Shown here in pieces: positions 26,823 through 35,950 of a stretch of DNA of 64,000 nucleotides (position 1 is its first letter; each line of letters begins with the position of its first letter). The stretch spans positions 18,052 to 82,051 of the forward strand of contig JANQWK010000004.1 in NCBI GenBank assembly GCA_030729925.1. Reading direction: 5' to 3'. The translations under genes and the position numbers were made by a program. The notes under the pieces are model-generated. The model was given only the letters and a program-made list of their open reading frames with translations, ran no database searches and was not told the origin of the DNA. Origin of the DNA: Saprospiraceae bacterium (GTDB lineage Bacteria > Bacteroidota > Bacteroidia > Chitinophagales > Saprospiraceae).

Positions 26823-27641
26823 ATGAAAAGAAAACTCGATATTGCCGTGATTTCGGATGTGCACCTGGGAACCTACGGTTGCCATGCAAAGGAGTTGTTG
26901 CTTTATCTGGATTCCATTTCCCCCGATACGCTGATCCTCAATGGGGATTTTATTGATATTTGGCAGTTTCGCCGCCGGTATTTTCCCAAAGAACACATGG
27001 CTGTTATTCAGTGTATCCTGCGGATGTCTGCCAACGGGACTAAGGTGTATTATATCACCGGCAACCACGATGACGCGCTGCGCCGATATTCCGACTTTTC
27101 TTCCGGTAATGTACACCTGCGCGATCACCTGATTCTTCGTCTGAAAGAACAAACGTACTGGATTTTTCACGGGGATATTTTCGACCTGTCGGTCAAAATT
27201 TCTCCGCTTGTGGCCAAACTTGGGGGCAAGGGCTATGATTATCTGATCCTGCTCAACCGCTTTATCAACTGGTTGCGTGCGGGCTTGGGCATGGGAAAGA
27301 TGTCTTTCACGAAAAAAATCAAAGAACAGGTCAAAAAGGCAGTTAAGTTTATCTCGGACTTCGAGGAAACTGCCATCAACCTGGCAGCTTCCAACGATTA
27401 CGATTTTGTGATCTGCGGCCATATCCATCAGCCCCAGATCCGACAGGTGGAACGCAAAGGAAAAACCATCACCTACCTGAATTCGGGCGACTGGATTGAA
27501 AACCTCACCGCACTTGAATACCAGCATGGCAAATGGAGCCTGTACGAGTATTCAGCGTCCCACTACCCCCACGCCCGAATGACAGAAGACAGCCTTCCTT
27601 CCCTGGAAATTAATCTGCCCGAAGGAATGTTTATTGCTTAG
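26823..27641 (+). CDS. UDP-2,3-diacylglucosamine diphosphatase-like metallophosphoesterase
   Basis: 272 residues with the full calcineurin-like motif set: SDVHLG (Asp12, His14), NGDFID, TGNHDD and CGHIHQP. Together these bind two metal ions. The family includes LpxH/LpxG-type enzymes that hydrolyse UDP-2,3-diacylglucosamine to lipid X in lipid A synthesis, and general phosphoesterases; the LpxH assignment is inference from overall pattern. The ATG at 26823 is chosen over the GTG at 26811. Its stop codon overlaps the first bases of repeat copy 2. Confidence 0.85.
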   Translation: MKRKLDIAVISDVHLGTYGCHAKELLLYLDSISPDTLILNGDFIDIWQFRRRYFPKEHMAVIQCILRMSANGTKVYYITGNHDDALRRYSDFSSGNVHLRDHLILRLKEQTYWIFHGDIFDLSVKISPLVAKLGGKGYDYLILLNRFINWLRAGLGMGKMSFTKKIKEQVKKAVKFISDFEETAINLAASNDYDFVICGHIHQPQIRQVERKGKTITYLNSGDWIENLTALEYQHGKWSLYEYSASHYPHARMTEDSLPSLEINLPEGMFIA

Positions 27642-27749
27642 TTACCTTTTAATAGCTCGGGGTATTAATAAGGGTAATCAGGTGCAAGGCACTTTAAGGT
27701 GCCTTGCACCTGTATTACAAAAAATTGACAATCAAGATATTAATCAATT
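27640..27749 (+). repeat. Palindromic intergenic repeat, copy 2
   Basis: Core palindrome 27679-27712, identical to copy 1 over all 34 bases. The 5' flank GTTAC, TTTTAATAG and GGTATTAATAAGGGTA is conserved, as is the A-rich 3' flank with AAAATTG. It lies between two convergent genes. Confidence 0.85.
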
Positions 27750-27802
27750 TTTTCCGCATAAAAGCCCCAAAAATATCAGCTCATAGTCTATTTTCCGATT
27801 CC

Positions 27803-30208
27803 TCAGGTTTTTGGAGATTTGGCCGACAAATCCAGTTCCTGTGCCAGGGGCGCGAAAGTTTGCCTTGCGGTTTCCGGGTAGCTGTGGAGTAAGCTAAAAG
27901 CCAGGTTTTGACTCTTCCAGAGATCCAGTTTGTAGTGCTGCTTGCGCGATGCCTTGAGGATATTGTCGAGTAGGGCAACCCTGCCGCCAAAGTCTGCTGC
28001 TGTCGGATCGAGTTGCCGGATTTCCCGATAGATCCGTTCTCCGACGATCAGCGACAACTCAGGGTCGTCCATGAGGTGGATGTTCCATCTTTCAATTTCC
28101 TGAAAAAAGCGACTGATGGTTCTCAGCGACAAGGGTTCGGAGGAAAAATGTTGTTTCATGTCCTGCTGGATGACAAAACTTACCGCCTGAACATAAGCCT
28201 GCGGCACGGGAAGTCCCGATAGTTTGGCCACGGACATGGTCTGGTAGTTGTGCTTGTAAATTTCGCGCATGCTGAAATTGACGGGCGTGAAGTCTTCATC
28301 AATGATGCGCTGCAGAAATTGTCGTTTGACATCGTGAAAACAATCGGAAAAGGAAAATTTGTCCGACTGAAATTGCTGTTGCATGGTTCCTATGACCTTG
28401 CCGAGTTCCGCTTCCTGAAAGGCTTCCGAGAGCCGTCGCGCCGTTTCGGTAAATACTGCCAGCGGCATTTGGGTAGAGAGGTTGCCTACGATGTTCTGCT
28501 GACCGAGGTAGAGCGCCGCAAAACTAAAATGCTTTTGCGAGCGGGTTACTTTCGAGTGGATGTGCGTGCGTCCCATGACCAAAACGTGCTGACCGGCTTC
28601 GAGTTTTTCAAATACCTCACTGTCGGCACAAAAGTTGAAAAAGTCCAAACTTTTGGTGTAAGGATCAAAGATGGATTGTACCGCATAGTGAATACCTACC
28701 CGGTGAAGATTGACACTCGAAGGAATGACCTGACGGATGTATTGGTGCGCCCCGTTGTCGTAGATATTGCTCGGAATGGCGGTTAGGCGCTGCTGAAATT
28801 CCTGGTGCAGATCCAGGTGGCTGACTTGCTTGGCGTACTCAATAGCACGGTAGGCGTATTGGAGGATCTGGTTGGTTTCGAGGCCGGAGACTTCGTCAAA
28901 AAACCATCCGCAACTGGTAAACATCTGCATGGCCTGAAACTGCATTTCCAGCAGTCGCAGGGTTTGGGTCTGCTCGTCGGGATTAAGGGGACGGGAAGCG
29001 TGCCGGGCAAAAAACTGATCTATCACTTCAGGCCGTTTTTTGCGGAAAAACAGCAACTCGACATAATCGTTGCGGGCTGCCCATACATCCTGCAGCAAGT
29101 GAGCACCTTCCTGTTCAAATATGGGGATGAGACTGTCCCGCAACCAGTTGAGGGTTTCGCGCAGGGGCTTGCGCCAATGCTGGTTCCACCCGGAGTTTCC
29201 TCCCGTGTTGCAGCCGCAGTTGGCTCGCCAGCGCTCTATCCCGTGAACACAGCTCCAAGAACTGTTCTCATGGATCTGTACTTCGTATTCCGGAGGAAAT
29301 TGGGCGAGGTAAGCCCCGTAATTGGTCAGCGTTGCCAGCTGATTTTTTTCGATGTATTCCAGACAGTCCGCCAGCGCCATCTCCCCGTGTCGGTGATGGT
29401 GGCCGTAGCTCTCCCCATCGGTAGCAATGTGTACGAGTTGGGTCGAATCATCCGGATCGAACCCGCGGATCAGGGTATGTGCAAAATTTTTCCCACTGTT
29501 TAGCAAGCCTTTGAAAGCCACTCCCTGGGCAATTTCTCCGTCGTAAAAAAACAAAGCCATGGTTTTGCCGGAAGGCAGCTGCACCTGGTAAGGCCTTCGG
29601 GTATCTATATTCTGGGTAGGCAGCGGCGTCCATTCCGTCGCGCCAATCTTCCGGAAAGCCTTTGCCTGTTGTGGGGCAAGTATCGTAAATGAAATATTGT
29701 AGGTTGCGAGCAGTTCGAGGGTAGGAATATCCACGGCTGTTTCTGCGAGCCACATCCCCTCAGGCCTTCGGCCAAACCTGAATTCAAAGTCCCGGATACC
29801 CCATATAATCTGGGTTTCTTTGTCCTTGTCATTGGCCAGGGGCATGATGAGGTGTCCATACACCTGCGCAACGGCAGATCCATGGCCATCGAATTGTTCC
29901 CTGCTCAAAACATCTGCGTCCTGAATCGCTTTATAGGTAAGCGGATCGGCTTTTTCCATCCAGGATAGTAGGGTAGGGCCAAAATTAAAGCTGATTTTTG
30001 CGTAGTTGTTGACAATATCAATGATCTTGTGGTCGGCCGACAGAATACGCGCAGCAGCATTGGGAGCGTAGCACTCAAAATTGATCCGCTCGTTCCAGTC
30101 GTGAAAGGGAGCCGCCGAGTCCTGGACTTCTATGATGTCGAGCCAGGCGTTTTCCCGGGGCGGCTGGTAAAAATGGCCGTGGATACAAAGGTATTTATGT
30201 GCGTTCAT
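27803..30208 (-). CDS. Glycoside hydrolase family 57 protein with DUF3536
   Basis: 801 residues. The N-terminal GH57 catalytic domain begins YLCIHGHFYQPPREN. The putative nucleophile Glu156 is in GMWLAETAVD and the acid Asp264 in ATDGESYGHHH. A long DUF3536 helical region follows from about residue 400. GH57 enzymes act on alpha-glucans (amylase, branching or amylopullulanase types), usually by a retaining mechanism in the cytoplasm; no signal peptide is seen. No other glycogen genes are nearby. The gene is convergent with the phosphoesterase and separated from it by repeat copy 2. Confidence 0.9.
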   Translation of the reverse strand: MNAHKYLCIHGHFYQPPRENAWLDIIEVQDSAAPFHDWNERINFECYAPNAAARILSADHKIIDIVNNYAKISFNFGPTLLSWMEKADPLTYKAIQDADVLSREQFDGHGSAVAQVYGHLIMPLANDKDKETQIIWGIRDFEFRFGRRPEGMWLAETAVDIPTLELLATYNISFTILAPQQAKAFRKIGATEWTPLPTQNIDTRRPYQVQLPSGKTMALFFYDGEIAQGVAFKGLLNSGKNFAHTLIRGFDPDDSTQLVHIATDGESYGHHHRHGEMALADCLEYIEKNQLATLTNYGAYLAQFPPEYEVQIHENSSWSCVHGIERWRANCGCNTGGNSGWNQHWRKPLRETLNWLRDSLIPIFEQEGAHLLQDVWAARNDYVELLFFRKKRPEVIDQFFARHASRPLNPDEQTQTLRLLEMQFQAMQMFTSCGWFFDEVSGLETNQILQYAYRAIEYAKQVSHLDLHQEFQQRLTAIPSNIYDNGAHQYIRQVIPSSVNLHRVGIHYAVQSIFDPYTKSLDFFNFCADSEVFEKLEAGQHVLVMGRTHIHSKVTRSQKHFSFAALYLGQQNIVGNLSTQMPLAVFTETARRLSEAFQEAELGKVIGTMQQQFQSDKFSFSDCFHDVKRQFLQRIIDEDFTPVNFSMREIYKHNYQTMSVAKLSGLPVPQAYVQAVSFVIQQDMKQHFSSEPLSLRTISRFFQEIERWNIHLMDDPELSLIVGERIYREIRQLDPTAADFGGRVALLDNILKASRKQHYKLDLWKSQNLAFSLLHSYPETARQTFAPLAQELDLSAKSPKT

Positions 30209-30328
30209 GTTTGTTTTTTAGCGCTTCTGAAAAATAAAATTTTTCCCGACAGGGATCGAAAAACAGATCCTTTCTTTTTTTGGTAATTATTAACATGGAT
30301 TCAAAGCCCTTCTTGCAGTCAGGCTTTT

Positions 30329-30336
30329 TATCTTTG
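30329..30336 (+). promoter_or_regulatory. -7 promoter element for the PIG-L gene
   Basis: TATCTTTG, an exact TAnnTTTG match, 17 bases before the ATG at 30354. A TTG is present 13 bases upstream, a short spacing. Confidence 0.45.
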
Positions 30337-30353
30337 TAAAAAAAACATCCATT

Positions 30354-32900
30354 ATGGGCTTAATTTACAAAAACCTGCTAATTGGTATAAGTTTTTGCTT
30401 GTTAATTAACCCGGCCAATGCTTTTGGTCAGCAGCCGGAGAAATGGACGTCCACGCAAATTTACGAGGCTATCCAGCAATTGAATTTTCTGGGATCCGTC
30501 TTGTACGTGGCAGCGCACCCCGATGATGAGAATACGCGTCTGATTTCGTACCTGGCTAATGAAAAGAAGGCCAATGTGGTGTCGCTATCCCTGACCCGAG
30601 GCGATGGGGGACAAAACCTGATCGGCTTGGAAATGGGCTCGGCGCTGGGCGTGCTGCGCACCCAGGAGCTGCTGGCAGCGCGTTCGGTGGACGGCGGCAA
30701 ACAGTTTTTTTCCCGTGCCAACGATTTTGGCTTTTCCAAGCATCCGGATGAGACGCTGGAAATTTGGGGCAAGGACGCTATTCTGCAGGACGTGGTATGG
30801 GCAATTCGCAAATGGCAACCCGATGTGATCATCAATCGCTTTTGGCACGAGTACGATCCTGCGCTGGCAGGAAGGATGCACGGCCACCACACGGCTTCGG
30901 CGGCTTTGTCGAAGGAGGCTTTTGACCTCGCGGCAAGAACCGATGTTTTTCCGGAACAACTCCAATATACCCAGCCCTGGCAGCCTTCTCGGCTGTTTTT
31001 TAACATGTATTCCTTTTTTGCGCCGATAGGGGAGGAGGAACTCGCACGGGTGCGGGAAACAGGCCTTGCAAAGATGGACGTGGGGGTGTATTTTCCGCTG
31101 AAAGGGAAGTCGAATAACGAGATTGCAGCGGAAAGCCGCTCCATGCACAAATGCCAGGCTTTTGGTTCGGTAGGAACCCGGGGCAGCGAGACAGAGTACT
31201 TGCAGTTGCTGAAAGGGAACCGCCTGTCAGACGAGACCGCCGATATTTTTGAGGGCATCAATACGACTTGGACCAGGGTGGAAGGGGGCGCAGCAATCGG
31301 CAAACAGGTGTCCGACCTGATCCGGGATTTTGATTTTGTCCGCCCCGAGACCAGCATGGCCGCACTGCTCGGTATTTACCAAAATATAGCCGCACTGCCG
31401 CAAGGTTTCTGGCGCGACATGAAACTGGAGGAGACCCGCCGCGTGATCAAGGCTTGTCTGGCACTCTACACCGAGGCGATTGCCGCAGATTATACCGCTA
31501 CCCCCGGAGAACAGGTTGCGGTGTCGGTTGAACTGACCAATCGCGCCGAGGTGCCCGTGGCACTGAAGGGGATTTCTTTTTTTCCCGAAGGGAGAGATAC
31601 CCTCCTGGGCGTGCAACTGCCCAACAACAAGCCTTTTAAGGGTAAGTTTGCCTTGCAAATTCCCGCCGATATGCCTTTTTCCAATCCCTATTGGCTCAGT
31701 AATCCAGGTTCTTTAGGCCAATATCAGGTGGATGATGCGGCTTTGATCGGATTACCGGAGACCCCCGCACTGTTCCGCCTGGTTTATCACCTGGAGGTTG
31801 CCGGGATACCCCTTGAGCTGGAAGATAAGGTGGCGTTCAAGAAAAGAGATCCTGTAGATGGAGAGGTTTTCCGACCCTTCGAAATTACACCTCCTGTATT
31901 TGTGGAGGTGCAAGATCCAGTGTATGTGTTTACGACAGCCAGTCCGCAAAAAATAGATCTGGTGGTACAATCGGGCAAAGCAAATGTGAAAGGCCAACTC
32001 AGACTGGCGCTGCCCGCCGGATGGCGCTCCGAGCCGGAACAGATAGCCGTTGATATTGCGCTGAAAGGGGCAGAAATGCGTTTCAGCTTTATGTTGTTTC
32101 CGCCCGAACAGGCTTCCGAGGGATTTGTCAAACCGGAAGTGGTGGTGGATGGACAGACCTATTCCCGCTCCCTGCAATTGATCGCTTATGATCACTTCCC
32201 CGTTCAGACCTTGCTGAAAGATGCTTCCGCAAAGGTGCTGAAAATTGACCTGGATATCGCCGGCAAAAAATTGGGTTATATCATGGGTGCAGGGGACGAA
32301 ATTCCCGTTGCCCTGCGACAGATGGGGTACGAGGTGCAATTGATTGACCCGGAGAGCATGGGGCAGACCGATTTATCCGGCTTCGATGCTATCGTAGTGG
32401 GGATCCGGGCTTACAATACTATCGAGGCCCTGAAGTTTCAACAACCCCGACTCATGGATTATGTTCGCGAAGGCGGAACACTGGTGGTGCAATACAATAC
32501 CAGCAGCGGACTGGTGGTACCCGATGATCAGATCGGACCTTATCCGTTCAAACTGGGTAGAGATCGCGTGACCAAAGAAGAGGCCGAAGTGCGCTTCCTG
32601 GTGCCCGATCACCCGGTACTGAATTTCCCAAATAAAATAACCGCAAAGGATTTTGAGGGCTGGGTGCAGGAACGCGGATTGTATTTCGTGTCGCAATGGG
32701 ATGAACGCTATACCGCGCTGCTGTCAGCCAACGACCCGGGCGAAGACCCCAGAAATGGCGGATTGCTGGTAGCCGAACACGGGAAAGGACATTTCGTCTA
32801 TACCGGCTTCTCCTGGTTCAGAGAGCTGCCCGCAGGGGTTTCCGGCGCTTTCCGCATCTTCGCGAACCTCGTGTCGCTGGGTAATTCGGCCAAACCCTGA
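30354..32900 (+). CDS. Secreted PIG-L/LmbE family deacetylase, multidomain
   Basis: 848 residues with a signal peptide (cleavage near ANAFGQ). The N-terminal domain has the LmbE zinc motif AHPDDE (His55 to Glu59), the SLTRGDGGQN loop and the downstream HGHH that supplies the third ligand. The middle (about 380-640) is beta-rich, with Ig-like spacing. The C-terminal ~200 residues (DAIVVGIRAYNT, YVREGGTLVVQYNTS, HGKGHFVYTGFSWFREL) resemble a ThuA/class-I glutamine amidotransferase-like fold. It probably deacetylates an N-acetylated sugar in the periplasm. Large versions of this architecture are common in Bacteroidota. Confidence 0.88.
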   Translation: MGLIYKNLLIGISFCLLINPANAFGQQPEKWTSTQIYEAIQQLNFLGSVLYVAAHPDDENTRLISYLANEKKANVVSLSLTRGDGGQNLIGLEMGSALGVLRTQELLAARSVDGGKQFFSRANDFGFSKHPDETLEIWGKDAILQDVVWAIRKWQPDVIINRFWHEYDPALAGRMHGHHTASAALSKEAFDLAARTDVFPEQLQYTQPWQPSRLFFNMYSFFAPIGEEELARVRETGLAKMDVGVYFPLKGKSNNEIAAESRSMHKCQAFGSVGTRGSETEYLQLLKGNRLSDETADIFEGINTTWTRVEGGAAIGKQVSDLIRDFDFVRPETSMAALLGIYQNIAALPQGFWRDMKLEETRRVIKACLALYTEAIAADYTATPGEQVAVSVELTNRAEVPVALKGISFFPEGRDTLLGVQLPNNKPFKGKFALQIPADMPFSNPYWLSNPGSLGQYQVDDAALIGLPETPALFRLVYHLEVAGIPLELEDKVAFKKRDPVDGEVFRPFEITPPVFVEVQDPVYVFTTASPQKIDLVVQSGKANVKGQLRLALPAGWRSEPEQIAVDIALKGAEMRFSFMLFPPEQASEGFVKPEVVVDGQTYSRSLQLIAYDHFPVQTLLKDASAKVLKIDLDIAGKKLGYIMGAGDEIPVALRQMGYEVQLIDPESMGQTDLSGFDAIVVGIRAYNTIEALKFQQPRLMDYVREGGTLVVQYNTSSGLVVPDDQIGPYPFKLGRDRVTKEEAEVRFLVPDHPVLNFPNKITAKDFEGWVQERGLYFVSQWDERYTALLSANDPGEDPRNGGLLVAEHGKGHFVYTGFSWFRELPAGVSGAFRIFANLVSLGNSAKP

Positions 32901-32952
32901 TATTGTTAGGACATTTACGAAAAAATAGCTTACTCAAAAGAAAACTTACAGC

Positions 32953-33093
32953 ATGACAGATACCCCTAACCAGGAGGAATTGGATGATCAGCCACCTATC
33001 TTAGGCTCGTGGAAGAATCTCTACATCCTCGTACTGGTGGTACACGCTATTATTATTGTTTTGCTTTATCTTATTACCAGGGCTTATTCCTGA
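32953..33093 (+). CDS. Small membrane protein (46 aa) preceding the symporter
   Basis: The short ORF starts MTDTPNQEELDDQPPILGSW, an acidic head, and continues with one hydrophobic helix (LYILVLVVHAIIIVLLYLI) ending RAYS. A single-helix protein of this shape directly before a sodium/solute symporter gene is recurrent in Bacteroidota and may be an accessory subunit (inference). It starts 52 bases after the PIG-L gene and ends 39 bases before the symporter ATG. Confidence 0.65.
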   Translation: MTDTPNQEELDDQPPILGSWKNLYILVLVVHAIIIVLLYLITRAYS

Positions 33094-33132
33094 ACCGGGC
33101 AAGTGTTCGGCTAAACCATTATCCTACTGCAA

Positions 33133-34854
33133 ATGAATGTGATAGATTGGATTGTTATGCTCGGCACCCTGCTGGGGATCGTTATTTACGGCGTTTGGAA
33201 AACCCGTAATATTTCAAGTGTACAGAGCTACCTGCTGGGCGACCGGGATCTTCCCTGGTGGACGATCGGTCTTTCGATCATGGCTACCCAGGCCAGCGCC
33301 GTCACCTTTCTTTCTACCCCCGGTCAGGCCTACGAAGATGGTATGCGCTTCGCACAGTTCTATTTCGGATTACCCGTGGCGATGGTGATCCTGAGCATTT
33401 TCGTGATCCCCATCTACTACCGCTTGAAGGTTTATACCGCCTACGAGTACCTCGAGGGGCGCTTCGACCGCCGCACCCGCACCCTGACAGCGATCCTTTT
33501 TTTGTTGCAACGCGGATTGGCTGCCGGGATTACGATTTATGCGCCGGCGATTATCTTGTCGAGTATCTTGGGCTGGAGCCTGAACATCACGATTTTTTTT
33601 ATCGGATTGGTGGTAATTTTCTATACGGTGATGGGGGGAACCCAGGCGGTTAGCGTGACGCAAAAGCAGCAAATGATCGTGATCCTTACCGGAATGTTTG
33701 TGGCAGCCATAATTTTGGTGTATAAACTTCCCGAGCACGTGGGTTTTGGGGATGCAGTCGGGCTGGCAGGCAAATTGGGCAAGCTGAATGTGGTGGATTT
33801 TTCGTTTGATTTGAATAATCGCTATACTTTCTGGTCCGGTATGCTGGGGGGCGTATTTTTGTTTTTATCCTATTTTGGTACGGATCAGTCTCAGGTGCAG
33901 CGCTACCTGTCGGGCAAATCCCTGACGGAGAGTCGGCTGGGCTTGCTGTTCAATGGCCTCCTCAAGGTACCCATGCAGTTCCTGGTGCTTTTTGTGGGTA
34001 TCCTGGTGTTTGTGTTTTTTCAGTTCAATACCCGACCCCTGCATTTTAACGATGCGAATGTGGCGAAATTGATCGGGACACCCTACGAGCAAACCTATCG
34101 CGAATACGAAACTGCTTACCTGCAAGTTCAAGAGCGCGAATTGGGTATTGCAGAGCGGATTGTCGCAGCGAATAGAAGCGGCGATGAAGCTGCCCTGGAG
34201 GCCGCTCGGGAGGATTCCCAAGTGGCGGTAGCGGACGGGAAGCGCATCCGGGAACAGGTCGAGGCACTTATCCTGCAGGCCGATCCCAATGCCAAGACGA
34301 AAGATACCGATTATGTGTTTATCTCTTTTGTGATTTCTTTTTTGCCGGTAGGTATGGTGGGTTTGCTGCTGGCTGTGATTTTTTCGGCGGCCATGTCTTC
34401 TACTTCTTCCGAATTGAATGCGCTGGCGACGACTACCGTGATAGATCTTTACCGGCGCTCGATCGTAAAAAATCAAACCGACCGACACTACCTGCAAATG
34501 TCCAAAATTTTTACCATTGCCTGGGGGATCGTGGCCCTGATGTTTGCAGTGGTGGCCGACTTGTTTGAAAACCTGATCCAGGCCGTCAATATCGTGGGGT
34601 CTTTGTTCTACGGCTCCATCCTCGGCGTTTTTGTGGTGGCTTTTTTCATGAAACGGGTTGGCGGAAGAGCGGTGTTCTGGGGTGCTATCCTGGGAGAAAT
34701 TCTGGTCGTGACCATCTTCTTGCTCGATTATTACGAGTACCTGAACATTGCCTACCTGTGGCTCAACATGATTGGCTGTTTATTGGTGATGCTGCTGAGC
34801 TGGATATTTGAAAAATTGGGTTCCGGAGGTTCGTCAAGGCCCAAGTTAGCTTAA
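33133..34854 (+). CDS. Sodium:solute symporter (SSS family)
   Basis: 573 residues, about 13 membrane helices. The family pattern is clear at the N-terminus (SYLLGDRDLPWWTIGLSIMATQASAVTFLSTPGQAYEDG) and in the core (GLAAGITIYAPAIIL, YFGTDQSQVQRYLSG). A hydrophilic, charged insert of about 90 residues (roughly 305-395, including YEQTYREYETAYLQVQE) interrupts the membrane part before VFISFVISFLPVG. It imports a solute with Na+; the substrate is unknown. It is followed 25 bases later by the patatin-like gene and probably forms one unit with the small membrane protein upstream. Confidence 0.92.
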   Translation: MNVIDWIVMLGTLLGIVIYGVWKTRNISSVQSYLLGDRDLPWWTIGLSIMATQASAVTFLSTPGQAYEDGMRFAQFYFGLPVAMVILSIFVIPIYYRLKVYTAYEYLEGRFDRRTRTLTAILFLLQRGLAAGITIYAPAIILSSILGWSLNITIFFIGLVVIFYTVMGGTQAVSVTQKQQMIVILTGMFVAAIILVYKLPEHVGFGDAVGLAGKLGKLNVVDFSFDLNNRYTFWSGMLGGVFLFLSYFGTDQSQVQRYLSGKSLTESRLGLLFNGLLKVPMQFLVLFVGILVFVFFQFNTRPLHFNDANVAKLIGTPYEQTYREYETAYLQVQERELGIAERIVAANRSGDEAALEAAREDSQVAVADGKRIREQVEALILQADPNAKTKDTDYVFISFVISFLPVGMVGLLLAVIFSAAMSSTSSELNALATTTVIDLYRRSIVKNQTDRHYLQMSKIFTIAWGIVALMFAVVADLFENLIQAVNIVGSLFYGSILGVFVVAFFMKRVGGRAVFWGAILGEILVVTIFLLDYYEYLNIAYLWLNMIGCLLVMLLSWIFEKLGSGGSSRPKLA

Positions 34855-34879
34855 AAACCCTCATCAAAAATGTAACGCA

Positions 34880-35950
34880 ATGGAAGTGCTTCAGGTTTGG
34901 GCAGGGGAAAAGGCTTATCGCCAGATTCGGGACAATGGACTTCAGGCTTCCGATGTGTTTGCCGTGGCAGGTGCCGCCGGGGGACCTAAATGGATTACCC
35001 TGCAACAAATAGATAAATTTTTGTTTGGCGAGTGGTTTGCCGGCAGACAGGATCCCCTCTACCTCATGGGGTCTTCGGCGGGAAGCTGGCGCTTTGCCGC
35101 TGCCCTGGCTTTCGATGATCCTATCGAAGGCCTGCATCGCTTCAAAGAGGCTTATTTTTCTCAGGTTTATACGGGCAAACCCACCCCGGAGGAGGTGAGC
35201 CGCTTGTTTATCGCTGCTACCCGCGACCTGATTTCTCCCGAATCGGTTCAGCATATCCTAAGCCATCCCTATGGCAGGGTGGCTATTTTTACCGCCAGGG
35301 CAAAGGGATGGATGGCCAGCGAAAATCTTCAGGTGCAGGGCCTGGGCTTTCTGATGGCACTGCTGACCAACGCGGTTAGCCGCAATGCACTGGGCTACTG
35401 GTTTCAACGGGTGGTTTTTCAGGATGCCCGGATCCAAATGCCTTTGTTTCGCACCCACGAGTTTGATACCCGCCTTGCGCACCTCGATACGGCTAATTTT
35501 AGCGATGCGCTGATGGGGTCTTCGGCTATACCGCTGGTGCTGGCCGGGGTAAAAGATATTGCCGGCGCTCCCGTCGGGGTGTATCGCGATGGCGGAATGA
35601 CCGACTACCACATGGCGCTGCCTTATGTGGTTCCGGAAAACAAGGTGGTGTTGTTGCCTCACTTTTTTGCAGAGGTGATTCCGGGCTGGTTGGACAAATA
35701 CCTGAAACACCGCAAACCGCTGGCTAAGGACATGGAACAGGTAGTGCTGGTGTGTCCCAGCAGGGAGTTTATTGAGACCCTGCCTGGCGGCAAAATTCCG
35801 GATCGGAAGGATTTTGAAAAATTGTCCGATCGCGAACGCCTCCAGGCTTGGGAAAAGGCGTATCGCGATTGTGCCGTCCTGGGAGATACTTTCGCAACCT
35901 GGGTTCTCAATGGTAAAATAAGAGAAAAGGTTAAGCTATGGAAACTCTAA
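34880..35950 (+). CDS. Patatin-like phospholipase
   Basis: 356 residues. Patatin hallmarks are an oxyanion glycine region AGAAGGPKW near the N-terminus, the nucleophile elbow GSSAGSW with Ser66, and the dyad Asp in VYRDGGMTDYH (about residue 236). Patatin-like proteins hydrolyse acyl esters of phospholipids or glycerolipids. No signal peptide is seen. Its last 13 bases overlap the start of the sterol desaturase gene, implying translational coupling and a shared lipid role. Confidence 0.85.
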   Translation: MEVLQVWAGEKAYRQIRDNGLQASDVFAVAGAAGGPKWITLQQIDKFLFGEWFAGRQDPLYLMGSSAGSWRFAAALAFDDPIEGLHRFKEAYFSQVYTGKPTPEEVSRLFIAATRDLISPESVQHILSHPYGRVAIFTARAKGWMASENLQVQGLGFLMALLTNAVSRNALGYWFQRVVFQDARIQMPLFRTHEFDTRLAHLDTANFSDALMGSSAIPLVLAGVKDIAGAPVGVYRDGGMTDYHMALPYVVPENKVVLLPHFFAEVIPGWLDKYLKHRKPLAKDMEQVVLVCPSREFIETLPGGKIPDRKDFEKLSDRERLQAWEKAYRDCAVLGDTFATWVLNGKIREKVKLWKL

